A stretch of 55,215 bases of DNA from an uncultured Prevotella sp. (GCA_900543585.1 UQRP01000016.1:1-55215); one strand, 5' to 3'; numbered from the stretch's first letter, positions 34,378 to 42,894 are shown. Notes: generated by a model not told the origin, from the letters alone. A program made the numbers and translations.

Positions 34378-35544
34378 TTAGAGTAAGGATTTGATGGCTG
34401 CATCGAGGTCCGAAATCTGCGAGTCACGTTTTTGCAGCACATTGTTCTTATCGATGAGGAAGAAAGTCGGCACCGTCTGAACATTATATTGAGATGCCGC
34501 CGTGGCACTACCCTCGTCGTCACGGACGCTGATCCATGGCAGAGCCGCCACCTGTTCCTTCCAGAAATGCTCATCAGGATCCAGGCTGACCTGGTAGATT
34601 TCCAACCCCTGTGCATGGTATTTATTATACAGCTCACGCATCTTCATGATTCGCTCCGTACTGCCCTTGGAGGCGAAGATATGGAAGTCGAGCAGCACCA
34701 CCTTGCCTTTCAATGCCGACAGCTTGCGGATGACCCCTTCCCTGTCAGGCAGGGCAATATCGATAATCCCCGCCGTAGAGACCTTCGAAGCGTCCACGGC
34801 CTGCTGCTGCTGCGCCTGAACGATGCGCAAGTCCTTCATACCGGCCAAAGCTATATTGTGGAGATTCTTGCCACGTTCCGAGTTCGGATAGTAGGTATCC
34901 CAGCTCGTGGCCACAGCCGCATAGACCTGCACGTCCTGCTTGGAGCTGTGAGGGTCGAAGATAAGCATCGGACGACCACCGACAGATATCGTCTGGAAGA
35001 GCGCAAAATAGGAATAGGCACGCATAGGAGCCTTGAAGATGTAGTTGCGCTTCACATTATCTTTATAGACATTGACGACCGTCTGGATGCTGTCGCCCTC
35101 TTTCTGATAAGGCACGTTAGGGTCGGCGGCAATATCGTTGACCTGAGCCTGAAGCTCCATCTGCATCAAGGCCAGCTCCTTGATCTTCGCACATTCGTCA
35201 GAGCCCTCAATCGTATATTGCGACGACATGGTCGGATAGGCGGCCTTCACCGTGATATTCTCTGTGGAGTCGACAGCCACGTTGATAAGCTGGCCGGCAA
35301 TGCGAAGACGGTAAAACTCCGGATTGGAAGGTGCCGCAGCATCAAAAGAGAAACTGCCGTCCTCACCAAGCTTCACAGAGTCGACAGTGACAGGGCCATT
35401 GAGACTCATATTCTCAAAATAAAGCAAGGAATCCTTAGCCCCGCTAATGGTGCCCGAGACATGGAATTTCTTCTGCGTACAAGACGTCACACAAAAGGCA
35501 GCAAAGACGATGACTGCCAAAGATAAATAACGGCGTATTTGCAT
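34378..35544 (-). CDS. DUF4369/TlpA-like lipoprotein lacking active-site cysteines
   Basis: This 388-residue lipoprotein has lipobox VTSC (Cys22), an N-terminal DUF4369 beta domain (about 28-130, FHVSGTISGAKDSLLYFENMS) and a C-terminal thioredoxin fold (about 255-388). The usual WCxxC site is replaced by FHIFASKGSTE near 287-297, although the cis-proline loop TVPTFF remains. It therefore probably binds a partner rather than reducing disulfides. I chose the ATG at 35542-35544, which gives a proper signal peptide; longer forms would run through the promoter at 35574-35582. It starts 13 bases ahead of the Nudix gene. Confidence 0.88.
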   Translation of the reverse strand: MQIRRYLSLAVIVFAAFCVTSCTQKKFHVSGTISGAKDSLLYFENMSLNGPVTVDSVKLGEDGSFSFDAAAPSNPEFYRLRIAGQLINVAVDSTENITVKAAYPTMSSQYTIEGSDECAKIKELALMQMELQAQVNDIAADPNVPYQKEGDSIQTVVNVYKDNVKRNYIFKAPMRAYSYFALFQTISVGGRPMLIFDPHSSKQDVQVYAAVATSWDTYYPNSERGKNLHNIALAGMKDLRIVQAQQQQAVDASKVSTAGIIDIALPDREGVIRKLSALKGKVVLLDFHIFASKGSTERIMKMRELYNKYHAQGLEIYQVSLDPDEHFWKEQVAALPWISVRDDEGSATAASQYNVQTVPTFFLIDKNNVLQKRDSQISDLDAAIKSLL

Positions 35545-35573
35545 TTTGGTATATTTTTCTTGCGTTAGTAGTT

Positions 35574-35582
35574 GCAAAGTTA
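35574..35582 (-). promoter_or_regulatory. Promoter -7 element for the DUF4369 lipoprotein
   Basis: On the minus strand this reads TAACTTTGC, 30 bases upstream of the chosen start, and rules against the longer reading of the gene. Confidence 0.6.
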
Positions 35583-35646
35583 CGGCGTAATCATCAAAAA
35601 AACAAAAATTATTGCCCTTTTCTTTCCACAACTTATTTATAATGTG

Positions 35647-35655
35647 TACCTTTGC
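35647..35655 (+). promoter_or_regulatory. Promoter -7 element for pnp
   Basis: It reads TACCTTTGC, 50 bases upstream of the pnp start codon. Confidence 0.6.
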
Positions 35656-35704
35656 CAACGATTTTTAGATGTTAGACAAAACAATAAGTTTTTTAGATTT
35701 TTAG

Positions 35705-38011
35705 ATGAACGTTATTACAAAGACCGTCCAATTGCCTGATGGAAGGACCATCTCAATTGAGACAGGAAAGGTTGCCAAGCAGGCCGACGGTGCTGCTGTT
35801 CTCCGTCTGAACAACACCGTCCTCCTCGCTACCGTTACAGCAGCCAAGGAAGCAGTACCGGGTACTGACTTCATGCCGATTACCGTAGATTACCGCGAAA
35901 AGTATTATGCCACAGGCCGTTTCCCGGGCGGCTTCACCAAGCGTGAGGGCAAGGCAAGCGATGAGGAGATTCTTATCTCCCGTCTTGTAGACCGCGCCCT
36001 GCGTCCCCTCTTCCCTTCTGACTATCATTGCGAAGTTTTCGTTAACATCTGGCTCCTCTCCAGCGATGGAAAGGATCAGCCCGATGCCCTTGCTGGCTTT
36101 GCAGCTTCTGCTGCCATGGCCTGCTCTACGATTCCTTTCGAACATACTATCTCTGAGTGCCGCGTAGGCCGTATCAATGGCGAGTATGTCATCGACCCGA
36201 CCTTTGAGCAGATGAAGGACTGCGACCTCGACATCATGGTTGGCTGCACCAAGGACAACCTCATGATGGTGGAGGGCGAGATGAGCGAAGTCTCTGAGCA
36301 GGATCTCATCGGTGCCCTCAAGGCTGCCCAGGAGGCTATCAAGCCGATGTGCGACCTTCAGGACGAGCTCGCCAAAGAGCTCGGCACCAACGTCAAGCGC
36401 GAGTACAACGATGAGATTAACGACGAGGACCTGCGCAAGCAGATTCACGACGAGCTCTACCAGCCCGCTTACGACATCATCCACAAGACGCTGCCCAAGC
36501 AGGAGCGCAACGACGCCTTCGACCAGACACTGGCCGACTTCCTTGAGAAGTACGACGCTGCCCACACCGACCTCTCCGAGGAGGACCTCGAAGAGAAGCA
36601 TGCCGAAGCTACACGCTACTGGAGCGATGTCATGCGCGACGCCATGCGCCGCTGCGTCCTCGACGAGGGCCTGCGTATGGACGGCCGTAAGACCGACGAG
36701 GTGCGTCCCATCTGGTGCGAGGTGAGCCCGCTGCCCATGCCCCACGGATCAGCTATTTTCCAGCGTGGCGAGACCATGTCACTGGCTACCGTCACCCTCG
36801 GCACCAAGCTCGACGAGAAGATGGTCGACGGCGTTGTCACACGCGGCTATCAGAAGTTCCTCCTCCATTACAACTTCCCACCGTTCTCCACTGGCGAGGC
36901 TAAGTCACAGCGTGGCGTAGGCCGTCGTGAGATTGGTCACGGACATCTGGCATGGCGCGCCCTGAAGGGTCAGATTCCTGAGAACTACCCCTACACCATC
37001 CGCGTAGTGAGCGACATTCTCGAGTCTAACGGCTCTTCTTCTATGGCCAGTGTCTGCGGTGGCACCTTGGCATTGATGGATGCCGGTGTACCTATCAAGA
37101 AGCCCGTTGCCGGTATCGCTATGGGACTTATCAAGAACCCCGGCGAGGACAAATACGCTATCCTCTCTGATATCCTTGGCGACGAGGACCACCTCGGCGA
37201 TATGGACTTCAAGACCACCGGTACCAAGGATGGTCTGACAGCCACACAGATGGATATCAAGTGCGACGGTCTGTCCTTCGACATCATCGAGAAGGCCCTC
37301 ATGCAGGCCAAGGCTGGTCGTGAGCATATCATGGGCGAGATGTTGAAGACCATCTCCGAGCCCCGCAAGGAACTCAAGCCGCAGGTACCCCGTATCGAGG
37401 CCCTCGACATTCCTAAGGAGTTCATCGGTGCCGTCATCGGCCCGGGCGGAAAGATTATCCAGCAGATGCAGGAAGAGTCTGGCTGCACCATCACCATCGA
37501 CGAGGCCGACGGCGTCGGTCATGTACAGGTGTCAGGTCCTAACAAGGAGAGCATCGACACTGCCCTTGCCAAGATTAAGGGCATCGTTGCCATTCCTAAG
37601 GTTGGCGAAGTCTACGATGGCGTTGTCAAGAGCATCATGCCTTATGGCTGCTTCGTAGAGATTCTCCCCGGTAAGGAAGGTCTGCTCCACATCTCCGAGA
37701 TAGCATGGAAGCGCTTAGAGACTGTCGAGGAGGCTGGCATCCACGAGGTTGACCACATCCGGGTCAAGCTCCTTGAGATTGATCCTAAGACTGGCAAGTA
37801 CAAGCTCTCTCACCGCGTCCTCGAAGAGAAGCCGGAAGGCTATCAGGAGCGTCAGCGTCGTCCACGCCGTGAGGGTGAGCGCAGCGAGCGCCGTCCACGC
37901 GGTGACCGTCAGAATGGTGCCGAGCGTCGTCCACGCCGCTACGAGAACCATGACAACGGCCAGGAGCATCAGGATTTCTCTGACCAGCTCGACCACAACG
38001 ATGTTGATTAA
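35705..38011 (+). CDS. pnp: Polyribonucleotide nucleotidyltransferase (PNPase)
   Basis: This 3-prime to 5-prime phosphorolytic exoribonuclease is central to mRNA decay. The 768 residues hold two RNase PH domains (about 10-230 and 330-555), a KH domain (about 575-630, IPKEFIGAVIGPGGKIIQQM) and an S1 domain (about 640-710, GEVYDGVVKSIMPYGCFVEI). A C-terminal Arg-rich tail follows (about 715-768, repeated RRPR and RRPRG blocks) and ends acidic. The tail exceeds the E. coli enzyme and probably adds RNA binding. It stands alone, flanked by its own promoter and a terminator. Confidence 0.97.
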   Translation: MNVITKTVQLPDGRTISIETGKVAKQADGAAVLRLNNTVLLATVTAAKEAVPGTDFMPITVDYREKYYATGRFPGGFTKREGKASDEEILISRLVDRALRPLFPSDYHCEVFVNIWLLSSDGKDQPDALAGFAASAAMACSTIPFEHTISECRVGRINGEYVIDPTFEQMKDCDLDIMVGCTKDNLMMVEGEMSEVSEQDLIGALKAAQEAIKPMCDLQDELAKELGTNVKREYNDEINDEDLRKQIHDELYQPAYDIIHKTLPKQERNDAFDQTLADFLEKYDAAHTDLSEEDLEEKHAEATRYWSDVMRDAMRRCVLDEGLRMDGRKTDEVRPIWCEVSPLPMPHGSAIFQRGETMSLATVTLGTKLDEKMVDGVVTRGYQKFLLHYNFPPFSTGEAKSQRGVGRREIGHGHLAWRALKGQIPENYPYTIRVVSDILESNGSSSMASVCGGTLALMDAGVPIKKPVAGIAMGLIKNPGEDKYAILSDILGDEDHLGDMDFKTTGTKDGLTATQMDIKCDGLSFDIIEKALMQAKAGREHIMGEMLKTISEPRKELKPQVPRIEALDIPKEFIGAVIGPGGKIIQQMQEESGCTITIDEADGVGHVQVSGPNKESIDTALAKIKGIVAIPKVGEVYDGVVKSIMPYGCFVEILPGKEGLLHISEIAWKRLETVEEAGIHEVDHIRVKLLEIDPKTGKYKLSHRVLEEKPEGYQERQRRPRREGERSERRPRGDRQNGAERRPRRYENHDNGQEHQDFSDQLDHNDVD

Positions 38012-38040
38012 GGCTAACAATAGGCTAACACAATAAGACG

Positions 38041-38079
38041 AGGCAGGGGTTATCCGTCAGGGGTAATTTCTGCCTTTTT
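38041..38079 (+). terminator. Probable terminator after pnp
   Basis: AGGCAG (38041-38046) pairs with CTGCCT (38070-38075), followed by TTTT and C. The loop of 23 bases has further weak pairing. It is 30 bases past the pnp stop. Confidence 0.6.
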
Positions 38080-38152
38080 CTATTCTCCAACTCCACCTTA
38101 GCTCAGAGATAGCAACAAATATCACGAGAACAACAAAAAAGTTATGTTTTCC

Positions 38153-38185
38153 TTTGGCATTCTTAATAAAAAGCCGTAACTTTGC
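38153..38185 (+). promoter_or_regulatory. Complete promoter for tRNA-Lys
   Basis: TTTG at 38153-38156 and TAACTTTGC at 38177-38185 are 20 bases apart, an ideal match to the Bacteroidota -33/-7 pair. The tRNA starts 49 bases after the -7 element. Confidence 0.75.
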
Positions 38186-38233
38186 AGTCGCTTTTGAAAG
38201 AGTACGTCACTATCTCAAAAGTATTATCAGGGA

Positions 38234-38306
38234 GACTCGCTAGCTCAGTTGGTAGAGCACAACACTTTTAATGTTGGGGTCATGGGTTCGAACCCCATGC
38301 GAGTCA
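38234..38306 (+). tRNA. tRNA-Lys (anticodon TTT)
   Basis: The cloverleaf is complete: acceptor GACTCGC with GCGAGTC and discriminator A, D arm GCTC/GAGC, anticodon loop CTTTTAA reading TTT, and T arm GGGTTCGAACCCC. No CCA is encoded. It has its own promoter and a terminator-like hairpin directly after it. Confidence 0.96.
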
Positions 38307-38307
38307 C

Positions 38308-38341
38308 AAAAAAAGCTTTCCAACTACGGAAAGCTTTTTTT
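38308..38341. terminator. Bidirectional terminator after tRNA-Lys
   Basis: A7-GCTTTCC pairs with GGAAAGC-T7 around AACTAC. It begins 2 bases after the tRNA and ends 29 bases before the stop codon side of the FMN/4Fe-4S gene on the minus strand, so it can serve both. Confidence 0.88.
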
Positions 38342-38369
38342 GTTTTATCTTTATTTTTCAGCCACTATA

Positions 38370-39458
38370 CTAATTGAGCATCTTAAACATCGTGCCCATC
38401 GGGCAGACGAAGCGGCAATACGGACGCATGACGACGGTAGAGAGGAGGATGAAGGCTGCACCAATGACGATAGCCACCCAGGCTGCCGACTTGACGATGA
38501 AGGCAGAGAACGGCTCATAGTCGACCCAGCCAAACCATACCCCACTCCACAGGCAGAGCATGAGCACAGCCCACAGCACCTTGCGGAAAGTCTCAAGACG
38601 GTGGATTGTGGTGGCCTTCATCTTTATCTTGTAACCGACACAACGGCCTGCCAACTCCTGTAGACTACCATAAGGGCAGACATGGGTGCAGTAGTATGAC
38701 TTCTTGCCAAACATCGGGTAGATGAAAGCCACTATCAGAAGCACGGTAGCCACGGGATAGACCACGACGTTGATGCCATTCGACATGAATCCGATGAGCG
38801 AGGCATACGACATCATGCTACCACACCAGAATCCCAACACCCCGACGTTGAGCACCTGCTGCACAATGCGGTAGCGGCGGTTCTTATAGAACAGCGGCAC
38901 TATGGCGGCCATGAGCGCTACGACAAGCCCCGCTATGGCCTTGGCACTGACGTCGATATTCTCATACCAGTGCTTCTCCGCTGTTGTCTTGGCAGCATAG
39001 GCAAGTCCCCGCTGCATGTTGCCGATGATGGCTTTGGAGGAGAAGGTGGCCCCCGACACGGCATCCACCTTCATGGCGGCAGCGTCCTCCACGCGCTTGC
39101 CCTTCCACTGGGTAAAGAGCGCCTTGGCCTGATTGAAGAAATCGGGCGACTCAGCATTCGGCAGGGCCTTGATGTCGGCCACCTTGCCGTCTTTGATGAC
39201 CATCTCCAAAGGCACGGCACCGCCATAGCCGGTGATGTCCTTTCCCAATGACTTGGTATTGATAACAATACTTCCGTCAGCAGCCACTCGCATCGTGTTG
39301 TTGCCAACCGTCTGAGCAGCCTTCGCCGACTCGTCAAAGCTGTGACCAAGGAATTTAGCATCACGGCGCATCGATACCGCCGCTACCATCAGGAAGCAAA
39401 TGACAAGACTGACTATCTGTTTCAGCTTGCCATGGTTTCTTTTCTTACTATTGTTCAT
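38370..39458 (-). CDS. FMN-binding and 4Fe-4S membrane protein (NosR/RnfG-like)
   Basis: This 362-residue inner-membrane protein has an N-terminal membrane anchor (13-30). A periplasmic FMN-binding domain (about 50-150) carries the SGATFSS motif, which in RnfG/NosR-type proteins accepts covalent FMN on the Ser/Thr. Four or five further membrane helices follow, with two CxxxCP motifs on the cytoplasmic side (CTHVCPYG near 255 and CRFVCPMG near 350), as in NapH/NosR-type ferredoxin-like proteins. It likely moves electrons between a cytoplasmic donor and a periplasmic flavin. Partner genes are absent here, so the pathway is unknown. Confidence 0.85.
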   Translation of the reverse strand: MNNSKKRNHGKLKQIVSLVICFLMVAAVSMRRDAKFLGHSFDESAKAAQTVGNNTMRVAADGSIVINTKSLGKDITGYGGAVPLEMVIKDGKVADIKALPNAESPDFFNQAKALFTQWKGKRVEDAAAMKVDAVSGATFSSKAIIGNMQRGLAYAAKTTAEKHWYENIDVSAKAIAGLVVALMAAIVPLFYKNRRYRIVQQVLNVGVLGFWCGSMMSYASLIGFMSNGINVVVYPVATVLLIVAFIYPMFGKKSYYCTHVCPYGSLQELAGRCVGYKIKMKATTIHRLETFRKVLWAVLMLCLWSGVWFGWVDYEPFSAFIVKSAAWVAIVIGAAFILLSTVVMRPYCRFVCPMGTMFKMLN

Positions 39459-39508
39459 AAGGAATTACTGTGTTTGCTTTTTTTACAGTCTTTGTGGCTG
39501 TAACTTCT

Positions 39509-39517
39509 GCAAAATTA
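39509..39517 (-). promoter_or_regulatory. Promoter -7 element for the FMN/4Fe-4S gene
   Basis: On the minus strand this reads TAATTTTGC, 50 bases upstream of the start codon. Confidence 0.55.
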
Positions 39518-39622
39518 CACATATTCCCGCAATAACACTTCCCCGTAACGGCTTTTCTCACTTTTCTTATAAGTTCTTTAGCTTTTCAAACGCCACGATA
39601 TGCTACACGTGCTAAACGCGAA

Positions 39623-39654
39623 AAGGGGGCTGACCGTCACCGGTCAGCCCCCTT
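39623..39654 (-). terminator. Terminator after the small heat shock gene
   Basis: A perfect 14-bp stem, AAGGGGGCTGACCG with CGGTCAGCCCCCTT, has a 4-base loop. On the minus strand it ends in TTTT. It is 22 bases past the hsp20 stop. Confidence 0.85.
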
Positions 39655-39676
39655 GGGTTATGCTGAGATATGATTA

Positions 39677-40108
39677 TTAAGCAACCTCAATACGCTTTGT
39701 CTCTTTTTCGGCCTTATGGGTGCGAGGCAGCGTTACATGAAGCACACCGTTCTCAACTTTTGCTTCGATCTTGCCAGTCTCTACATCCTCAGGGAGCGTC
39801 AGAGCCTGCTCATAGTTGCTGTAAGAGAACTCGCGGCGCAGATAGTGCTCCTTCTTGTTCTCATCTTTCTTGTTGTCCTTATGCTCCATCTTGATGACGA
39901 GATTGCCATCATTGTCGAGGTTGACATTGAAGTCTTCCTTCGTGGTGCCAGGAGCAGCAAGCTCGATATCATATTCGTCTTTGTTCTCTTTGACATTGAT
40001 AGCCGGAGCTGTCACGCTCATCTTAGGCATCCAACTGTTATCAAACATGTCATCAAAACCGTTGTCAAGCCAATTCATTGCGTTACGAAGCATTGGATAC
40101 ATTGTCAT
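39677..40108 (-). CDS. Small heat shock protein, Hsp20/alpha-crystallin family
   Basis: This ATP-independent holdase chaperone has 143 residues. The alpha-crystallin domain spans about 35-130 (INVKENKDEYDIELAAPGT, then the GVLHVTLPR motif), with a short N-terminal region and an IEV-type C-terminal tail (KRIEVA) used for oligomer contacts. The start at the ATG at 40106-40108 is fixed by a strong Shine-Dalgarno sequence, AGGAGGA (40122-40116), 7 bases upstream. That is rare in this genome. A longer reading (from 40144) would run through this site. Confidence 0.95.
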   Translation of the reverse strand: MTMYPMLRNAMNWLDNGFDDMFDNSWMPKMSVTAPAINVKENKDEYDIELAAPGTTKEDFNVNLDNDGNLVIKMEHKDNKKDENKKEHYLRREFSYSNYEQALTLPEDVETGKIEAKVENGVLHVTLPRTHKAEKETKRIEVA

Positions 40109-40115
40109 AGTAAAA

Positions 40116-40122
40116 TCCTCCT
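40116..40122 (-). promoter_or_regulatory. Strong Shine-Dalgarno sequence for hsp20
   Basis: On the minus strand AGGAGGA lies 7 bases before the ATG. Most genes in this window have no such site, so its presence stands out and decides the start. Confidence 0.75.
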
Positions 40123-40322
40123 GTGTTATATTTTTTGGCCTCACACCTTTCGGCGCTCAGCCGTTGTTGTTATCTTTTATCTCTTCCGCCCTTGTGCCTC
40201 TTCCAGTTTGGCTATTGCCTTGCTTTCCAAGTCCCTCAGGCTTCTGAGCTTCACCCTTTACAATGCAATGTCCGTGCCGGAGCCGCTATTTGCCAAAAAT
40301 GGCACAAAAGAGCGACAAATGT

Positions 40323-40355
40323 GCAGCAAAGATTAATTTTATTTACCTTTGCTGC
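40323..40355. repeat. 9-bp inverted repeat downstream of the HMA gene
   Basis: GCAGCAAAG (40323-40331) and CTTTGCTGC (40347-40355) enclose 15 AT-rich bases. It lies 11 bases past the HMA gene stop and upstream of hsp20. It may be a weak terminator of the metal operon. Each arm also contains the TTTGC half of a promoter box. No gene is seen in the stretch 40109-40365. Confidence 0.5.
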
Positions 40356-40365
40356 CATTTCTCGA

Positions 40366-40698
40366 TTACATATTCTCGCACTTCTCGTCCATGTTGCGGA
40401 CGACCGTCTCACCTTTCTTCAGCTCACGAGCCTGGTAGCCGAACTTGGGGAAGGTGGCGACAATCTTCTGCTTGTCAGTCTTGGCAGGGTTGTAGACGAT
40501 AGTCACCGTCTGCTTGTCCACATTGGTAAGGATGTCCTTGATACCCTTCTCGAAACGAAGGCCCTCCTTGATCTTGTTCTCACAGTTAGCGCAGTGCATC
40601 TGCGGAGTCGTCGTCACAACGAGGGTGTCGCTGACACTCTTGGCATTGGCCGTAAAGCTGACGGCAGCCAACATCATAGCAAAAAATAACTTCTTCAT
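40366..40698 (-). CDS. Exported heavy-metal-associated (HMA) domain protein
   Basis: This 110-residue protein has a signal peptide (1-19, ending TANA). One HMA ferredoxin-like domain (about 24-95) carries the metal site MHCANC (Cys36 and Cys39). Such sites bind Cu(I) or similar soft metals, so it is a candidate periplasmic metal chaperone or scavenger. The C-terminus adds a lone Cys (CENM). It follows the TonB receptor gene by 84 bases in the same direction, forming a probable metal-handling operon. Confidence 0.9.
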   Translation of the reverse strand: MKKLFFAMMLAAVSFTANAKSVSDTLVVTTTPQMHCANCENKIKEGLRFEKGIKDILTNVDKQTVTIVYNPAKTDKQKIVATFPKFGYQARELKKGETVVRNMDEKCENM

Positions 40699-40782
40699 AG
40701 CAATTCTCTTTTAAATGATGATTAAATGGTGAAAGGCCGAAGCCCGACAGGGGCTCCGACCGGATAGAAAAGTCAGTGTGAA

Positions 40783-42819
40783 TTAAATATTATATCTGAT
40801 ACCGATATACGCCTGTGCACCCGTCATCGGACCCCATACCAGCGTTGGGTCAAAGGTGTTGCTCCAGGGGTGGGCAGCGTCGATGATTGGATTCTTCTGC
40901 TTATAGTTGGTCAGGTTCTCACCCCCGGCATAGATAGAGAAGTGCCGGAACCAGCGAGTCACCTGCACGTTGAGCTGCCCGTAAGCCGAATAGTTCTCAT
41001 CCCATGACGGTGTACCGTCGGCCGTGGTGTAAGCCTTGGGCAGACGACCGCCACCGTTGAGGGCGAAGGTAGCGTCAAACTGCCAGAGGCCGAGCGGCGT
41101 CTTATACGAAGCCGTGAGCAGACCCTTGTATTTGTTCGTCAGCGGCTGGCGCAGCAGCTCACCGCCGTAGGTCGTCTTCACGTCGTTGTAGCGGTAGGCA
41201 GCTGTCACCGTCATACCACGGAAGAAGTCGTAGGTGGCGTCGACCTGGAAGGTGTGGGAATACGACTTGCCCAGCAAGTTGGTGATATGAATCTGAGTAG
41301 GGTCAGAGTCGTAGTCGATGACCGCCTGGTTGCCGAAGTGCGTATAGTAGTACTCGGCATTGAGCTTCAGCACCTTGTTGCCCACGGGGATGTTCAGCGC
41401 CGTGCTCAGGCCGTAGTTCCACGCACTCTCCTGGTCGAGCTTGTCGATGACGAGCTTCCGACCGCTGGCCATGAGATAGTTGTTCTCCGCTAAGGCATGG
41501 ACGGTGCGGTAGCCCTTGCCGGCCGACGCGCGCAGGCTCCAGATGTCGTTGACCTGCCACTTCACATGGAAGCGCGGGGTGACAAAGGTGCCATACTCTG
41601 AGCTGTGGTCCACACGCACACCGGCCATGGCCACAAGGCGGTCGTGGAGGTTGTAGGTGTACTGCGCGTAGCCGCCCACGACATTCTCCTTCTCGTTCAG
41701 CCGCTGACCTAAGTAGTTCTGACCCACATAGTCGTGATTGAACGAGGCACCGAGGGCAAGGTTATGCGCCTTCGTGAAGTTCGTCTCGAACATCAGCTGC
41801 GAGTACAGGTTCTTCTCATTGACATCATAGTCCTTGCGGCCATAGGCAGCATCCATCTCGTGCATCGACGCCGACGTCATCCAGGCGATGTTCGTGCCGT
41901 GGCTGGGGTCGAGGACGAAGGCATGCTTCATATAACCCTCATAGCGGTGAGTGTCGAGGTTGATGCGGTAGAGGGGCTCTGCCTGGTGGTCCAGGACACC
42001 GTTGTGGTTGGTCTGTCCGCTCTCCCGCTTCTCGTCCAGGAGCGCGAGGCCACCGTGGAAGATGTAGCTGCCCGACTTGCCATACCAGCGGTTTTGCAGG
42101 TTGAACTGTCGTGTCTGCGGATCGTCCATGAAGCCATCCTTGTTGCCGTCGTGCTCCTTGAGATTGTCCTCATAGTGCCCGAGAATCTCCGTGCTCAACC
42201 CCTTGGAGAGGTGGATATTGCCGTCGGCGTTGGCCTCGATACGGCTCATGGTGTTGCCATAGAGGTTGATATGTACGGCCTGGTCATCCTCCGGCTTGAG
42301 ATATTCCACGTTGATCTGCCCCGTCATGGCCTCGTAGCCGTTCTTCACACTGGCGTTGCCCTTGCTCACCTGGATGCTCTTCATCCACGGACCTGGCACA
42401 TAGCCTAAGGAATAGGGGATGGCGGCACCGCGGAAGTTAGGCAGGTTCTCGGTGAGCATCTGCACGTATTTGCCGCTGAGTCCGAGCAGCTTAATCTGCT
42501 TGGCCCCGGTGGCAGCGTCGTTATAGCTCACGTCGACGGAGGGGTTTGTGGTGAAGCTCTCACCGAGGTTGCAGCAGGCGGCCTTGAAGAGCTCGTCCTG
42601 CGAGATAATCTGCCCGTTGAGGGCACCTTTCATGCGCATCATACCGGGCTTGCGACTCACCACGCTCACCTCATGGAGCGTCTGGTCGGGCATGGAGCCC
42701 ACGCTGTCGATGGCGGCGGGAGACGTGGGGACAGCAGCCGTGCTGTCGGCGGGAGTGGTAGCAAAAGAGGGGGTAGCCAGCATTCCTATCATGCCGGCAA
42801 ACAGTATATTTCTATTCAT
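40783..42819 (-). CDS. TonB-dependent outer-membrane receptor, probable metal-related
   Basis: This 678-residue receptor has a signal peptide (1-20), a plug domain (about 45-175) and a 22-strand-type barrel ending with an aromatic-rich final strand (AQAYIGIRYNI). There is no SusC-type N-terminal extension and no SusD partner. The plug has a conspicuous Cys-Cys pair (AACCNLGESF, Cys82-83) and a Met-rich GMMRMKG near 59-65. Both would suit soft-metal contact. Its neighbours, an HMA protein and a small Cys/His-rich exported protein, suggest copper or another heavy metal as substrate; this is inference. Confidence 0.9.
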   Translation of the reverse strand: MNRNILFAGMIGMLATPSFATTPADSTAAVPTSPAAIDSVGSMPDQTLHEVSVVSRKPGMMRMKGALNGQIISQDELFKAACCNLGESFTTNPSVDVSYNDAATGAKQIKLLGLSGKYVQMLTENLPNFRGAAIPYSLGYVPGPWMKSIQVSKGNASVKNGYEAMTGQINVEYLKPEDDQAVHINLYGNTMSRIEANADGNIHLSKGLSTEILGHYEDNLKEHDGNKDGFMDDPQTRQFNLQNRWYGKSGSYIFHGGLALLDEKRESGQTNHNGVLDHQAEPLYRINLDTHRYEGYMKHAFVLDPSHGTNIAWMTSASMHEMDAAYGRKDYDVNEKNLYSQLMFETNFTKAHNLALGASFNHDYVGQNYLGQRLNEKENVVGGYAQYTYNLHDRLVAMAGVRVDHSSEYGTFVTPRFHVKWQVNDIWSLRASAGKGYRTVHALAENNYLMASGRKLVIDKLDQESAWNYGLSTALNIPVGNKVLKLNAEYYYTHFGNQAVIDYDSDPTQIHITNLLGKSYSHTFQVDATYDFFRGMTVTAAYRYNDVKTTYGGELLRQPLTNKYKGLLTASYKTPLGLWQFDATFALNGGGRLPKAYTTADGTPSWDENYSAYGQLNVQVTRWFRHFSIYAGGENLTNYKQKNPIIDAAHPWSNTFDPTLVWGPMTGAQAYIGIRYNI

Positions 42820-42837
42820 CTATGGTATTTCTTCGAA

Positions 42838-42855
42838 TCATTCATTGATTGACAT
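42838..42855 (-). CDS. Possible 5-codon leader ORF before the TonB receptor
   Basis: On the minus strand a strong Shine-Dalgarno AGGAGG (42869-42864) lies 8 bases before an ATG that opens a five-codon frame, MSINE, and a stop. The receptor ATG follows 18 bases later. A second small frame (MNDSKKYHR) overlaps the receptor start by ATGA. Translation here could couple to, or regulate, the receptor. It may also be an accident of sequence. Confidence 0.3.
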   Translation of the reverse strand: MSINE

Positions 42856-42889
42856 TTAAACTTCCTCCTTTCCGTCTGTACAATCAATG
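42843..42889. repeat. 9-bp inverted repeat before the TonB receptor
   Basis: CATTGATTG (42843-42851) and CAATCAATG (42881-42889) are perfect complements 29 bases apart. Folding in the mRNA would place the Shine-Dalgarno AGGAGG in the loop and the mini-ORF start next to the stem. Confidence 0.5.
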
Positions 42890-42894
42890 TATCA

